Below, piece after piece: positions 49,791-62,377 of a stretch of DNA of 64,000 bases. The position numbers and the translations under genes are program-made. The DNA lies in contig QVOM02000042.1 of the NCBI GenBank assembly GCA_003586115.2, positions 41,023,483 through 41,087,482 of the forward strand. The letters run 5' to 3'. A model generated the notes under the pieces. The model saw only the letters and a program-made list of their open reading frames with translations, was not told the origin of the DNA and did not search any database. The first letter of the stretch is position 1. Each line of letters opens with the position of its first letter. Source of the DNA: Salvator merianae (Eukaryota > Chordata > Lepidosauria > Squamata > Teiidae).

Positions 49791-50510
49791 TATAGTGACT
49801 GCATAAGAGTCATTATAAGGGACCCATACACTATTCCACAGAAGCAGTAGTGCTAAAAGTTTTACAGGCCTGTCCAAAACAGGGCCTGAGGAAGGCCTAG
49901 GGACTGCCAAAGCAAAAGGAAAATGTAGACCAGATAACACAACAATAGTGTCCCATGGATTGGAACTTCAAAGCAATGGGGGAAGCGGGGAAGAGTTATG
50001 AGTGAAAGCTTTGCTTCCTTCTTCGCAAGCCTCAATTTGACACCTAGCGATTAATGTGTGATTTAGGCAGATGAAAGTGAGGCTTCTCACCAGAACTTCA
50101 CCATCACATAGTCCTGATCTACTGATGCTGCTCTCTTGATTTCCAAATCAGAGGCATTCAATGACCTTGAAAGCAGATGTGACAATACAGATTTGCCTCA
50201 CCTGTATATCCCATCCAAGACTACGATCAAATGAGAAAGCTCCATTATTGCCCCAGTTCAACAAAGAAAGGACCCATCTATTTGAGGTCCTTAACCTGAT
50301 ACGATTTTGATTCAGCTCATAGCTGCTTATGTATCTACTAGAAGCTGGCCATGCCAGGATTTCTGCCTGAAACTGAGATAAAAAATTGTCCAGCATCTAA
50401 TGCAATCACTCTTGGAATGGCAGCTGCAAGCATCCAGATGCTGCAATTGCTTTCCCAAACGATCCTGGAGGTGTGTAGCAGAACCTCAGTTAGTTGAAAA
50501 TATATATATA

Positions 50511-50994
50511 CAGTGATACTTTGGTACTCGACTGCCTTGAAACTCATCGAATTTGGTACTCAACGCATTTTGACGTGAACATTTTGTCTCGGTACTCATA
50601 GTTTGTTTGGTACTCAATGCACAAGCTAGAGCTTGTTGGTGCAGGTTGCCTCGTTACTCACTACCCTTTCCAGCCGAAACAAACGGTCATGTGTTAGTCA
50701 CACGGTAGCTCTTGCCCTTGTGGTCTTATCATGGCTTCTGTGATCATTTTGTGTATTTAATCTAAGCACTGTGCAGGTATTTATTAATTTTACGTTCTAT
50801 TTCTCATGTACAGTAATGCTATACAACCCTAGCTTTTTACACACTGCATTGTCTTTCTGCATTGTCTTTGGTTTGGGAACACATTAAATTTATTTACATT
50901 ATTCCTTATGGGAAAAATCTGTTTGGTACTCATCGTGTTTAGTACTCATCGCACCTCCTAGAACCAATTAATGATGAGTACCAAGGTATGACTG
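50511..50994. mobile_element. Tigger/mariner-like non-autonomous element (TA duplication)
   Basis: Ends CAGTGATACTTTGGTACTC and GAGTACCAAGGTATGACTG are inverted, and TA flanks both sides (50509-50510, 50995-50996). GTACTCA/GTACTCG motifs recur inside both ends (for example TTGGTACTCAACGCATTTTG). 484 bp, no transposase frame. The TA target and CAGT start are those of the Tc1/mariner superfamily; the Tigger assignment is inferred. Confidence 0.8.
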
Positions 50995-51749
50995 TACAGC
51001 TCAGTGGTTACTCTGGATTAACTGTTAATTGCATTCAAATGAGACCTAAAAGAGCTGATTGTGGGGGAGGAAGTACAGACACTAAACTGAAAACAATAGA
51101 TTTGTGAAATTGTTTTAATGCATTACTATCTGCCATACCATCCTCCTCTGTGGAAAAGGAATTTATTGCATATGTCTAAAGATCCAAAAATGCATTTATT
51201 GCCACCTGAAACATTCTCTAGAAACATATCAGTAAATTTAGAACAAGGTTAACGAGACTAATGGAAAGCAAATTAAAAATTAAAAAAAAAAAAAGTTTGG
51301 CTTCCATTCTGTCTCCTATCTGTATGGTTAATTTCCTTTCCTTGGATTACAAATTTATTAGTACAGAATTGCCTGCTGTTGCCCACAGCCTTCCTGCTCT
51401 AATCTCTTCAGGTCACTGCTTCTGTCTTCCTGTGTATTTTCTACCATTTAAGATTTAGTTTTATTTCTCACTGTTGAGCTGATGAAAGTAACTCATAAAA
51501 AAAGCATAAAAAGCTCAAGAGGGTTTCATTAACCATTCAGCATGTTGTTGATCATAATGCTGACTTAGAAAAGAGCTCGTTTGTTTTATTTTTGGAGACT
51601 TGATGAGAATAAAATAATTAAGGCTTACATTACATGATTCTACAATGCTTTCTTTCCTCAAGGCCATTAGGGGTACCTGCCAACAGGAGATTCTGTATTC
51701 AGTACAATGCATGTGGTCTGAACTCTTCACTCCATCTGGAAAAGAGGAT

Positions 51750-51893
51750 GCCTGCACTGGACTTATTCCAGATTATATCCCAGAATAGGGACCTGTCATC
51801 TGGGAGGGGCCTGCCACAGTCTGCACTAGCATGCACACAGCAGATCCCTATTCCAGGATATAATCTGAAATAAGATCCAGTGCAGAGAGGGGC
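51750..51893. mobile_element. Palindromic MITE, same family as 49619
   Basis: Cores CTTATTCCAGATTATATCCC and GGATATAATCTGAAATAAG are inverted. The right end is CCAGTGCAGAGAGGGGC and the left end is degraded. Confidence 0.7.
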
Positions 51894-54611
51894 AAAGAAT
51901 GTATATCATATGCAAATTTTCATCAACATTTGCAGGTGAGGTGAAGGGTCTAAAAATTAATAAGGAGCTTTACCCATTTTATCTGTTGATGTTTTGTTAG
52001 GAGTGTCTTTTTTCATCATCATATTTCATATTAGAAAATGCTTAACATGTTGAATTTCTTCTGCTGCTGCTAGGAATGCATGAAATGACAGTCATCCCTC
52101 ATATAACACTACAATTTGATTCACACAAATTTATGTTTGGTTGTCTGTAGGACCATTTAATAATCCCAATGTGACTATTATGATGTGTATGATGGGTGAC
52201 TTTGAGACCTTAGGAACACACAGAAAATTTAAAAAGAGCACTTACTGTGTCCCCAAGCCTTCATTTATCCATCCCTTCCACAGACGGGACACAGGTTTAA
52301 TTTGCTGCATCTACAAATGGGCCGATCCTTTGTAAATATGTGTCCCCAAAATGTTCTGTGTGATGGCACCCAAAATCAGCACTACCACGTGAAATGGAAC
52401 TGGAGGGGCAGTGGGGTGAGGCACCAACTGGGACCTTATCTTTGCTCTCCCCAAACATTTTGAGCTAAAATAGCCAAATTGTGATTCAAGTAAGGCTCCA
52501 ATCGGAATCACACATCACACCCTTTACCCACAAATTCCATTTGGTGATTTGCCTCCAATATCAAAATTTTTTTCTATAGTACATATTTGCTTACTGGTAT
52601 TTTACAGAGTTGATAATCTTTCACAAATGATTCTTCAATGACATTGCAGAAACATGTCTGAATAAGATCCCTATTTCCTTATTTCACAAAGGGAGGAGGT
52701 AATTTAAAAAAAGTGAAGTCTGTTGCTAAACTTTGTCATAGGAATTCATTTTCCAGACTGTCACAAAAAACATATATTTATATGCATAATATTGACACAA
52801 GCATACGAAAGTATCATAACAGGTTATGTGGTTATTTCGACTATGCTGTTCTTTAGAATGACAGCCAAAACACCTTCAAGCCATTCCCCAAAGAACTATA
52901 ATTAGTATTTAACAGTGCAAATATAACAAAACAAAAGAGTGCTGTTGGCTGGGACCTGAAATTAGAAGCTGTGGAATGTGCAACATCTACAACACCAAAT
53001 ATAATAAAGTCAGCAGCAGAACATAAAATGAGTGCTGTATTTCCATTCTTCCTAGTTACTCAAGTAATTAATATTGGCTGTTAGTATTTTAGCTTCCTTC
53101 TTTAAGACAGAAAACCTTCTAAACATTTCTAACAGCAGAAAAATATTTTGAAATTTTAAAACACACAGTTCTTACTAACTTGATACTGCTAAATGACAAC
53201 ATGGTAGATACAGAAGAGACATAAAGAAGAAATCAAATAACCTCTTCAGTTTTCAGGAACATGTTTCTTTTATTTATTTAAAGAGTGAAACAAACACCTA
53301 TTCTCTAAATAGCGCTGTCTTATTTCCACATGTGAAATCTGGAAAAGCAAAGAAAATCTGCACAATTTACAACTGTGTTCATGTGCCTACCAGCTTGCAA
53401 GTTGGGGCACTGCTCAAAAGATGGTTTGCTTCCTAAGAAAAGCTGCCATCATCATCTTATTTAATCTTGCATGTTTAATTTTTGGACAATTTGGGGAAAT
53501 GCCACTCCTTTCAAATCACTGTTTGCTATGAAACTGCTTAGCAGGCTCACCAAGTAAGTACTTGTAGAGGTCAAAACTGACCCAATCTATGCCAATGAGT
53601 TAAATAAACTTCAATGTTTCAGTTAAGCATATTTGCTTAAGATACCTGAGTGATATCAGAAAAGGAGATCTGCATTTAAAAGAAAAGAAAATATAGAAGA
53701 AATGAGCAAAACATTGCATATCAGGAAACATAAAATGGAGCAGCCCGCATTCCAAAGAAATATACAGGCAAGAAAGTACAAGCAGGACTGCTTTTTTATA
53801 GATGAACAGTTAACTCTCTGAAACTATCATGAGAGCAAACTGGATTAGAAAATCCCAGGTACTCTTTGGAGTGTTGCAAACCCCCCAAAAGAACGGAGCA
53901 CAGGACTCAAATGCACTAGCTAGATGATATTCTTTAAGACACATCTTGTACCTTCCGGACATAGCAGTTTGTGGAGTTATAGAAGCTGAAATGATTAAAG
54001 TGATCATGTTTAGATGCCACAATTACCTCTTACCATCCCTGTCCAGGGCAAGCCTGAACCTTTTCTGTTTTTGCGCTTGCTCCCAGGATGCTTCTGATGG
54101 CGAAATTCGCAGAGCAGAGAAGCACCTACCCCCACACTTGCGCAGTGGGTATTTTTATCAGGAAAAAACCCCAATAAGTAAGCACCAGGCATATGTAGGA
54201 AAACCCAGGTTCAGAGTTCTTTTTTTCCAACATAATGATATCCCATGATTTTGTCTCTCTATCCCAGTACTATGTTAGGATTGCCACAGATATGGGTGGC
54301 AATCCCAATATTGTGCTGGATTATTCCCGGGTTTTAGAGGTTGTCTGGATACAGTTGTATTTGCTATGACAAGCTGGTAATCCCCAAGAAAGAAGAAGAA
54401 ATATCCCAAGTATATACTATATACTAAGTAGATACTATATAATACAGTAAGCCTCTGGTAGATGTCACCTATAACTTACAACATAAAGTGGTACTCTTGC
54501 TGAAACGAATACCTGGTTAGTTCACAAATGGGAAACTACATGAAAATATTAAGAAATACGTGGTAACAGGAGAAATGACATTGACAGTTGGTACCTTGCC
54601 TCTGATTGCAA

Positions 54612-55030
54612 AGTTTAGTGCAACCAAAACAACAACAACAAAAGCAATTCTGCAGCAACTTATTGAAGGCTCTGAGGTGGGATTGTTCTCACACCAGTCT
54701 GGCCCTCCCCCCTCTCATGAACATTCTGTGCTAGAAATGGTGCATTAGAGAAGGCTGGGGACATGAGGGCCACATATTGCCTCTCTGAGGTACCTCTGAG
54801 GGACCTATTTTTATGTCTGAACACAGCCATAGCAAAAAAAAAAAAAAAAAGCACCTCTGAGGCATCTTATTGAAGGCTCTGAAGTGGGATTGTACATGCA
54901 CCAGCCTGCCCCTTCCCCCTCTCATGGACATTCTCTGCTAGAAAAGATGGATTAGAGAAGATTTGGGAACACGAGGGACACACACTGTCTCTATGAGACA
55001 TCGCTTTTGTTATGTCTGAACACAGTCTGA
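54612..55030. mobile_element. Tandem MITE copies, 208-bp offset
   Basis: CTTATTGAAGGCTCTGA occurs at 54658 and again at 54866. Each copy continues through CCCCCTCTCATG and ends in TATGTCTGAACACAG. A poly-A run separates them at 54835-54850. The second copy lacks its left terminal repeat. Same family as the outer element at 22213-22848. Confidence 0.75.
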
Positions 55031-55150
55031 GTGTCAATCCCTGTTCCACATCTCCCTTGCTGCCTTATTGTTTCTATTTTGTCATTCACAGGTGGTTATG
55101 TAGGCCATCTTGAGTTCGATGGAAGAAAGGTGGGATTATAGCAGCAAATT
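55030..55150 (+). mobile_element. Possible LINE 3' tail
   Basis: GTAGGCCATCTTGAGTTCG, then GGTGGGATTATAGCAGCAAA, resembles an L2/CR1-like tail. Short and uncertain. Confidence 0.35.
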
Positions 55151-55993
55151 CCATCTGAAACTAATCTTGGATATTCCTAGGGACAGATCGATCTCCCTTG
55201 CTTAGTATCAGCAAAACATCTCTCAGTATGTGTGAAGAAAAAGCTGATTGGTATTTAAGGCCATATATCCTTGCATTGGGATGGTTCTAATATCAGCAAG
55301 AGAGGGAAGAGTAGGAGGAGAGAGTGGGGGAGGGAGAGAAATGAAGCAAAGGATTTCAGACTGGTCATTCAGTTTCCTTTGAGAGGTTAAGACTAAGCTG
55401 TATGGCTCATGGAGGCTAAGATGGGCTCTGCCATCACATGAAGCCAAAAAGCCACTCTACAGTACAGTACAATAGGTTTTTTTGCAGCGAATACAGAGAT
55501 ACAAATTCCATTTCTTAGTTTGTAGGGTAAACAAATAGCTTGATTAATTTGTGAAACATATCTACTCAGAAGTCCTATTGTGCTCAGGGCTGCTTATTCT
55601 GAGAAATGCGTAAGAAGGTCTGCACTGTAAGTCAACAACTGAAGCAGTTGTGTTCCTCTTCCCAATTTGCTCCAGACATTCAAGTCTAGACCTTGCACAG
55701 TGATTTCAATTAGAGAAATTTAGCAATGGGCATCATAGCAAAATATACAGGCTCAAATACTTGAAGCACACTTGTACACAGCATTAACTGGGAAATTGAA
55801 GGAATGGGATGGCAGCATGACAATCAGTGCTCCTCTCAAGATTCTGCCTACTGCCCACCCCTTTCCAGTTTGCTGGTAGCTGCTGCATTTCCAAAACTGT
55901 AAAATAAAATTGTGTTTAAGTTGCTATGCTGAGATCTACTGAGTCTCCTAATGGGCATGTGATTATATTGTGGGCATCTAAAAGCAAGTCTAC

Positions 55994-56068
55994 ATTTTCT
56001 TTCTTTCTTTTCTTTCTTTTTCTTTCCTTTTCTTTCTTTCTCTCTCTCTCTCTTTCTGCCTGCCTGCC
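55994..56068. repeat. CTTT/CT polypyrimidine repeat
   Basis: Imperfect CTTT units followed by (CT)n and CTGC units. Confidence 0.9.
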
Positions 56069-56176
56069 AGTATAATTACAATACACAATTAATCATACTT
56101 CCATATATGCTTTCCATTTGTGTTCCTAGGGTGGGATTTTGCTGCCATTTCTCTGGCACATGTAATACCAAAAACT

Positions 56177-56350
56177 AGAGGTGTGCAAAATGGTCAAAGT
56201 TAGAATGTTTTGCCTTCAGGACAGAGTATTCCAAATATAATACTCTGAACACAGAACAAAGTAGTTTTCAAAAAGGGCTTGTTCCACAGTTCAAAAATGG
56301 TTCATCAGAACATTTGAGTTCTAACAAAATGGAGCCTTTGGGTTTATGGT
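56177..56350. mobile_element. Diverged (G)GTGTGCA element fragment
   Basis: Starts CTAGAGGTGTGCAAAATGG, like the left ends at 26984 and 31162, with inverted ATTCCAAATATAATACTCTG-like segments. Right end not found. Confidence 0.4.
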
Positions 56351-57309
56351 GTGGCATTTGTATTTTTGGCACTTTTGTAACCTTTTGCTCGCTTATATTT
56401 TCCCATCTCCAACATTTCTTCATCCCCAGCAGTGCTCCTGATCGAATATTTGTTGGTGGACAGGCAATGGGAGCATCTTCATAGAACTCTTGCAGCCCTG
56501 CCTTCTCCTGGTTATAAGGATTTCCCCCTTTTCCCCAACACTCCTGATTCCTGGGAGAGACAAATCCTGCTGATCAGTTGTTCAAGCAGAGGTAGGCACA
56601 GAGGAAACGCTTCTGAAGAAAGGGGATTTCTTTTTTTTTTTTTTTTTGCTCTGTTAGCAGTGCTACTTCTGCTCCAGCCACCTAACAGCTACTGGTGGAG
56701 CTTAGCTGTGATGTGGGGATTTAAAATAAACAAATAAACAAAACAACTCCAATCTGCCAAATCTTTTGTAGCTTTGGTGAAAGACAACATCTGTTATTCC
56801 TTTCCACTCAACTCCCTTGGGGTCCCTCAGCTCCCCCCCCACCTCCCCAACAGGGCATAGGATGCTTGGAATGAGTCTCCAAACAAGTAAAAATGTATTG
56901 ATTAGTTCACAGATCATATTAAAATTCCTAACATAGAACAGTAATGATGACAATAGTAATTAAATGAAAGCAGGCATGCAAGGCATTTACATGGACCTAC
57001 AGAAGAATGATTCTCTATTGTCCTCTAAAGTCAAAACTTTTACTACTTCTGGTATCTAAACAAAACAGCTGGAATGCTGGAACAAACAAAAAAATTGGCA
57101 GACAAATACCATCCTGAATCTACTGAAGCTAGCATCCCCTGTTGCTACAGCATCAAACATCAATTGATAGGGAGAACTCCAGACAGGTAAGTGCTATCTT
57201 AAGCTCAACCCATCTGGTCTCCCACACTCTGCAGTGCTGTCTAATGGAACGTGCCAGAGGAGAATACCCTCATATTGACATCAGAGTACAGAAGATATGC
57301 ACCATCTAT

Positions 57310-57480
57310 CCTGGGAAAGACTTTGGTTTTCCTTTTCCCTCCCCATTCTCTTTTCCTTTTGCATCATGTCTATTAGACTGTCAGTCTCAGGGCAGGAACC
57401 TATCTTACATTACTAACTGTTAGTAAGCCCCTATGAAATCCATTAGAGGCTTAAGGAGGGGATATAAATATGGTAAGTAA
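57310..57480 (+). mobile_element. L2-like LINE or SINE 3' tail
   Basis: ATTAGACTGTCAGTCTCAGG, then GGCAGGAACCTATCTTAC and GGGGATATAAATATGGTAAG, is the tail pattern of L2-like elements. Confidence 0.55.
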
Positions 57481-57484
57481 AGAC

Positions 57485-57720
57485 TTATGGAGGGACATAT
57501 GTATCAATGGCTACTAGAATGGATGCCTAGTACCATCTCCAGGTTGGAGAGACAGGAAGGATTTCTCTAAAGGAAGTCAAGAACAGGGAGGGTTTTGCCC
57601 TCATTTTCTGCTTGAGAAGGCCCAGAAGCAATTGGCGGGCTACTGCGCAACATAGGATGCTGAACTAGATGGACCATGGCCTGATACAGCTGGGCTTCTC
57701 CTACGTCCTTATGAATAATG
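57485..57720 (+). mobile_element. CR1-type LINE 3' end
   Basis: ATCAATGGCTACTAGAATGG, then CTGAACTAGATGGACCATGG, CCTGATACAGCTGGGC and GTCCTTATG: the usual CR1 tail, 5' truncated. Confidence 0.75.
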
Positions 57721-57976
57721 TATAATATGTCAACAACTCTTTTAATTTAGCCATCAAGGTAGTTAAAATTGTATGAAGTGTATCCAACTGGATAGTAAAT
57801 TGGTTTGCCATCTCCTTCTTCTGCATCCAGAAGATTTTGTCTTATTGGCCATTAAATTTAACAATTGCTGTTTTACTGCAAGATCCATGCTCACGAGGGA
57901 TCTTATATCCTATATCACATCTGAGACATCCTAGTACATTTTTAGAAAGTACCGTGTGACAAGAGGTGGGGCATAA

Positions 57977-58497
57977 AGTGATTCTGTACTGGCCGGTATA
58001 CTGACCAGAAAGCATACTAGGAGCCTCCCTTCCACACTGCTGATGCAGTCAAAGGGAGGTCCCTCCCCCTCCTGCTATACTCTATCTGCACAGGACAAAA
58101 CATAAAGCAGACCAGTCTGGGCTTGAATGTCTCAAATGGCTGCCTGGTCCAGTCTACCGGTAGATCTCTTTTAAGAGGTTTACTAGCATACTAGGAGATG
58201 GTATCTTGGCACATGGAGACATTAGGAGGATCCATTCCTGACTGTCAGAGAGCCTTCAGAGACAGGCGCTGAAGCTGGTATGAGGTCCGGGGCTGGCACA
58301 GGGGCTGGTCCAGAACAGGTCATCCCTTGTTCCACCAAAGATGATCTGTCCACACCTGGGACAGATTTCTTGAAAGGCTTGAGTTTGCTTCAACTCATTT
58401 TGAATGCTGTGGCCCTGGCAAGGCTGATGACTCCCCCTTCGAGCCCCAGGCAATTCTTGCAAATTGTTATATCTTTCTTTCTAAGTGCAGTTTGGAC
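57977..58497. mobile_element. Non-autonomous DNA element, AGATCTTTTAAAACAGG family
   Basis: Left AGTGATTCTGTACTGGCCGG, right CTAAGTGCAGTTTGGAC. The interior CCGGTAGATCTCTTTTAAGA matches 10835 and 12060. TAA precedes the left end; no clear duplication follows. Confidence 0.55.
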
Positions 58498-60441
58498 ATA
58501 GGCTTTCAGGGATACTCATAGCAGCAGAGGCATATCTTTTTTTCCAATTCCACATGCCACCATTTTGTATATAGAGTATGACTGGCTAGAGCAGCTTCAA
58601 ATAAGAAGGAAGGGCAAGATACAGCTTCTACGCAAGCAGAGCTCAGCTGCCGAATGCTGAAGTCACAGTGCTTGGCGACTGATAGATGTACTACTCAGGG
58701 TCCCTGAGGCGGGGGGGGGGGCAATAAACTTCAATATGTCTGTGCACTAATGTCATAGGCCAGTGCAACACAACTCTGCCCATGATGGGTCTAGTAATGG
58801 CAGCCGCTGCATGACTATCGTATGATTCAGACTGTCATTCTAATTGTGGGTAGTCAATCCTTTCCATCATACTCTTTTCTTTCCAAAATGTCTTCCCTGA
58901 AGTTTCATTTGCACCCCTAAATCATTTGAGAGATGGTAATCCTGAGACATGAAATGATTTTTCTGTCAGGTAAACAACTCCTGTATTACCATCGTGAGGG
59001 TTTCCCAAATTTAGTAAAAAGTGGACTAAAAAAAAGGAGGTGACATGTTTAATATCGCCTCACATTGGGCTGTTAGAAGAACATTTGAGGCTGAGATGAT
59101 GGAATTCCAAGAGTCATTCTGCACCTATGCAGCTAGCATAATAAATTAATAAATAGCTAAGAGAAAGGAGCCGAAGCTGAGAGGATGGGATTGCAGTAAT
59201 AGAAAATCCTTCAACACATTTCCCACATGACACACTGAATACACGGATTGTGCAAGGGCAGTATTCCTCTAACCCTCCTAAAGATTTTAGCAGATTCCCT
59301 ACACTTTCTCCAGTAGCAAACAAGACTATATCCTTATCATAATCTGACTTGTTATGAGAACTTTCCAGCTTCCTGGCAGTTAGGATCAAGCTTACTAGTA
59401 GCTGGAATTTATAGAGTACCGTCCAACTTTGTTACTGTTTTAGAATGCTGTTTAGGATCTTGTAAAAGCTTTCTGAATCATCCAAAATTCTTCATACACC
59501 TTCCGAAGATTGACAGTTGTTTTGTAATGGTGAAAGAGCCCTGTGTTCCTTTCAGCCCTTAGAACACCCTCCCGTGCCAAGGTTGGTGAAGCGAGAAAGA
59601 TGAAAAGAGGCCGTGCTGATGAGAGGGGAGGCCCCAAGCAGAGTTCTCACAAGAAGTTCAGCTGCACAACATCTGATCATTAATGTCCATCAAACGTTTT
59701 GGCTTCCGTCCAAGTCACTGAAAGAATGGCGTAGTGGGAACAAGAAGAAGGCCACTGTGCCGACCCAGGCAAAAAGCCAAAGTGTCTGATTTAAATTTCA
59801 GAGCTTGTCCTTCTCTTTTCCATTACATTAAGGATTGTATGCAATGCCAGAATCATATAGTACTTGAAGGCAGTACTAGCCGAAGCAGCTGCTTACACAG
59901 AACCATAACTTACTTAGCTAACTCTTTTAAAAACTCCAGCTGTTTATTTTAACTATCTTGAATTTTCTAAGCGTTATGGGGGATGTTTTGGTTTTGGTTA
60001 AAATATGGCTAGTTCAGACCTGGATTACAAGAATTACAAGATTACAAGAACAGCTCCTCTAGTAAATTAATATCTGAAGGAGTTTTTCTTATCCCAACTC
60101 TGGACACCGAAGTCATTAAAGAGGGCCTAATCATGCTTATCTATTGCTATAGCAGTATCATAGAAACATCCTATGAAGTCCCCCATATTGCATGCTTTTC
60201 AGCATTGGACTTTTGCACAATGTTTTTCTGAATGCAGAGAAAGTTTTGCAAGCCATAGCTGTGGGGAAGAAGGGTTCTATGAAGTGTATGCAAAACATTG
60301 AGGAGTTTACATGTACTTCACACCAGTTTTTATGGATGGGAATATGTGTGCTGTTTCTGTACAATAGACTGTAAATATGGATGAGCTCAGAGTATGGCTG
60401 AGCCCCCGATTGGAACCTTGCCTTTGACTGTGTTTAACTGT

Positions 60442-61224
60442 AGGCCTTTTTGCACTGACCAACCTAGTATGGTATAAACAATACATACTAAGCTGGGATA
60501 CTCCAAGCAGCAGAGCAGCCGTTCCCACTGTGGGCCTTTTTACCCTTTCCACTGTGGAACGTTCACCAGTGAACATTCCACGGTAGAATAGATCCCACAG
60601 TGTGGACACTAGCAATGCCATGGGTTGTGCAGGTGCAGGCATACTGCACAATTGCGCAGGCGCAGTCCTGCCATCGCACCACTCACCTGTGCATTTGTAC
60701 CCGGAAGTGGGTGCGAACAGAATTTACCGGGAGCAGTCCAGCTGCTCCCAGTACAACTGTGGAGCATGATTCAGTGCTCCACAGGTAGCAGTGATCGGGA
60801 CCTGCTGGAGTCTGCTCCTAGTCACACAGACTTCCGTGAAGTGCAGAGGCACTTGACTATTGAGCGTCCCTGACACTCCCTAGCTTCAAGCATGAACAGG
60901 CCCTGTGAGTGTTAGAACAGCCCCAAATTCGGGACACCAGCACTTGCAGTGCAAATGCAAGCCTAGTCACAAATGACAGTGGTGGTGGAAATGTCTGGCC
61001 ATTGTCATGGCAATCTGGACGTGGTGTGAAACTGTGCAGGTGCTGTCGCACCGCCCACTCGCAGCATTCATACCTGGAAGCCATCCAGCTGCTCCTGGAC
61101 CAGCTATGGACAGCATTTTAGCTGTCCACATCTAGGAGTGGCTGGGAGTGGCTGCAGATGCTCACAGACCCTGTAGCCACAGTGGAGTTCAGAGTCTCAC
61201 GAAGGGTCAAGTGTGAACAGGCCC
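60442..61224. mobile_element. Outer MITE carrying a nested MITE (TGT duplication)
   Basis: Left (A)GGCCTTTTTGCACTGACC, right GTGTGAACAGGCCC. TGT flanks at 60439-60441 and 61225-61227. The interior around the insertion matches 22330-22400. Confidence 0.75.
60532..60903. mobile_element. Inner MITE nested in 60442-61224 (TGT duplication)
   Basis: Left GGGCCTTTTTACCCTTTCC, right CATGAACAGGCCC. TGT at 60529-60531 and 60904-60906. Removing it joins CACTGT to GAGTGTTAGAA, as in the related element near 22338-22355. Confidence 0.8.
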
Positions 61225-61471
61225 TGTGTTTTGGACTGTTGCAGACCAAAATGTCATGTGGCAATATCAAAGGGAGATTTTTCTGCTAAAGTCTTGCCTG
61301 TCCTGCCACACCATATGCCTAGATCTGTGGGCTGTTCCTTAACAAGACTGAAAATCAGGGAGCAGGGGGAGAATGGAATACAGCATCTTAAAAGAAAGAA
61401 TGACTGGAAGCATTCCATACTGCAGTTTTTTTGCATATCGTCTTATTATGCCCAGAAATGAATGAATCTAA

Positions 61472-61639
61472 GGGTGATTGTGCACCGGCCAGTATACTGG
61501 ATCAGCAAGCATACTAGGAGTCTCCCTTCCACATGCTGGTGTGATCTAAAAGAGGTGTTGCCTTGGGTCTTCCTTCGACCGCATCATGTGTTGAAGGGAG
61601 GCTCTTTATGCACCTAGACCAGCGGGTGCAGAATCAACC
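61472..61639. mobile_element. 168-bp MITE with TAA duplication
   Basis: Left GGGTGATTGTGCACCGGCC, right GCGGGTGCAGAATCAACC. TAA flanks it exactly at 61469-61471 and 61640-61642, as expected for PIF/Harbinger. Confidence 0.8.
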
Positions 61640-61689
61640 TAAAAATACATCTTCGCATAGTTAAAAAAAAAAAAAGGTGGGTCAAAAGC

Positions 61690-61843
61690 ATCTTAGAAGT
61701 GGCAGTTTCCACATGCTGGTGCCTTAATCCACAGTAAAGGCTAAGGGCTGTGGCGGGGCCTGCCATCGTCTGCATCAGCATGTGGATGCCAGGTCGCTAT
61801 TCTGGGATATAAATCCGGAATAAGGCCCAGTGCAGAAAGGCCC
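61690..61843. mobile_element. Palindromic MITE, left end degraded
   Basis: Right half intact: GGGATATAAATCCGGAATAA, then GCCCAGTGCAGAAAGGCCC. Interior CCTGCCATCGTCTGCATCAG resembles 49675. Left end lost. Confidence 0.55.
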
Positions 61844-62377
61844 TTAGTCTATTCTGTCCTGTCCCAGATGGATCATCTCAAATTTCATTGCATCTTTTTC
61901 CTGCCTGGACATACTAATATTTTTCTTGGGAAGGCATTTGAATTGATACTCTTTTCTGGTTTAGAGTACAAAGTGATGTGAATAGTATCAAATTCCCAAC
62001 AAGGATGCAGGAATTTGGGGTGCAATTATTTATAGTTGAAGTATATCAGTACAATAAAATATATACAAGCACAACGCCTGGGAGTAAATCTTACTGAACT
62101 AAATGAGGCTTGCTTCTAAGCATACATGTGTGAAACTGCACGATAAATATTTAGGGATTTCTTTAAATAAAAAAGAAATTATAAACTTCCAATACTCAGT
62201 TTTACGATTTGTAGTAAATAATTTTTTCCTTTCCCCCCGCAAATCTATTACTCCTCCTTTCCTCCCTCCTTCCCTTCCTTCCAACAAAAGCTTTAGGGCT
62301 CTGCCTTTCACAGTCCCAGAACTTTGGTGCTGACTGACTAAGGAATCCTCCAAAAATGCTGAACTGAAAACAAAAAT

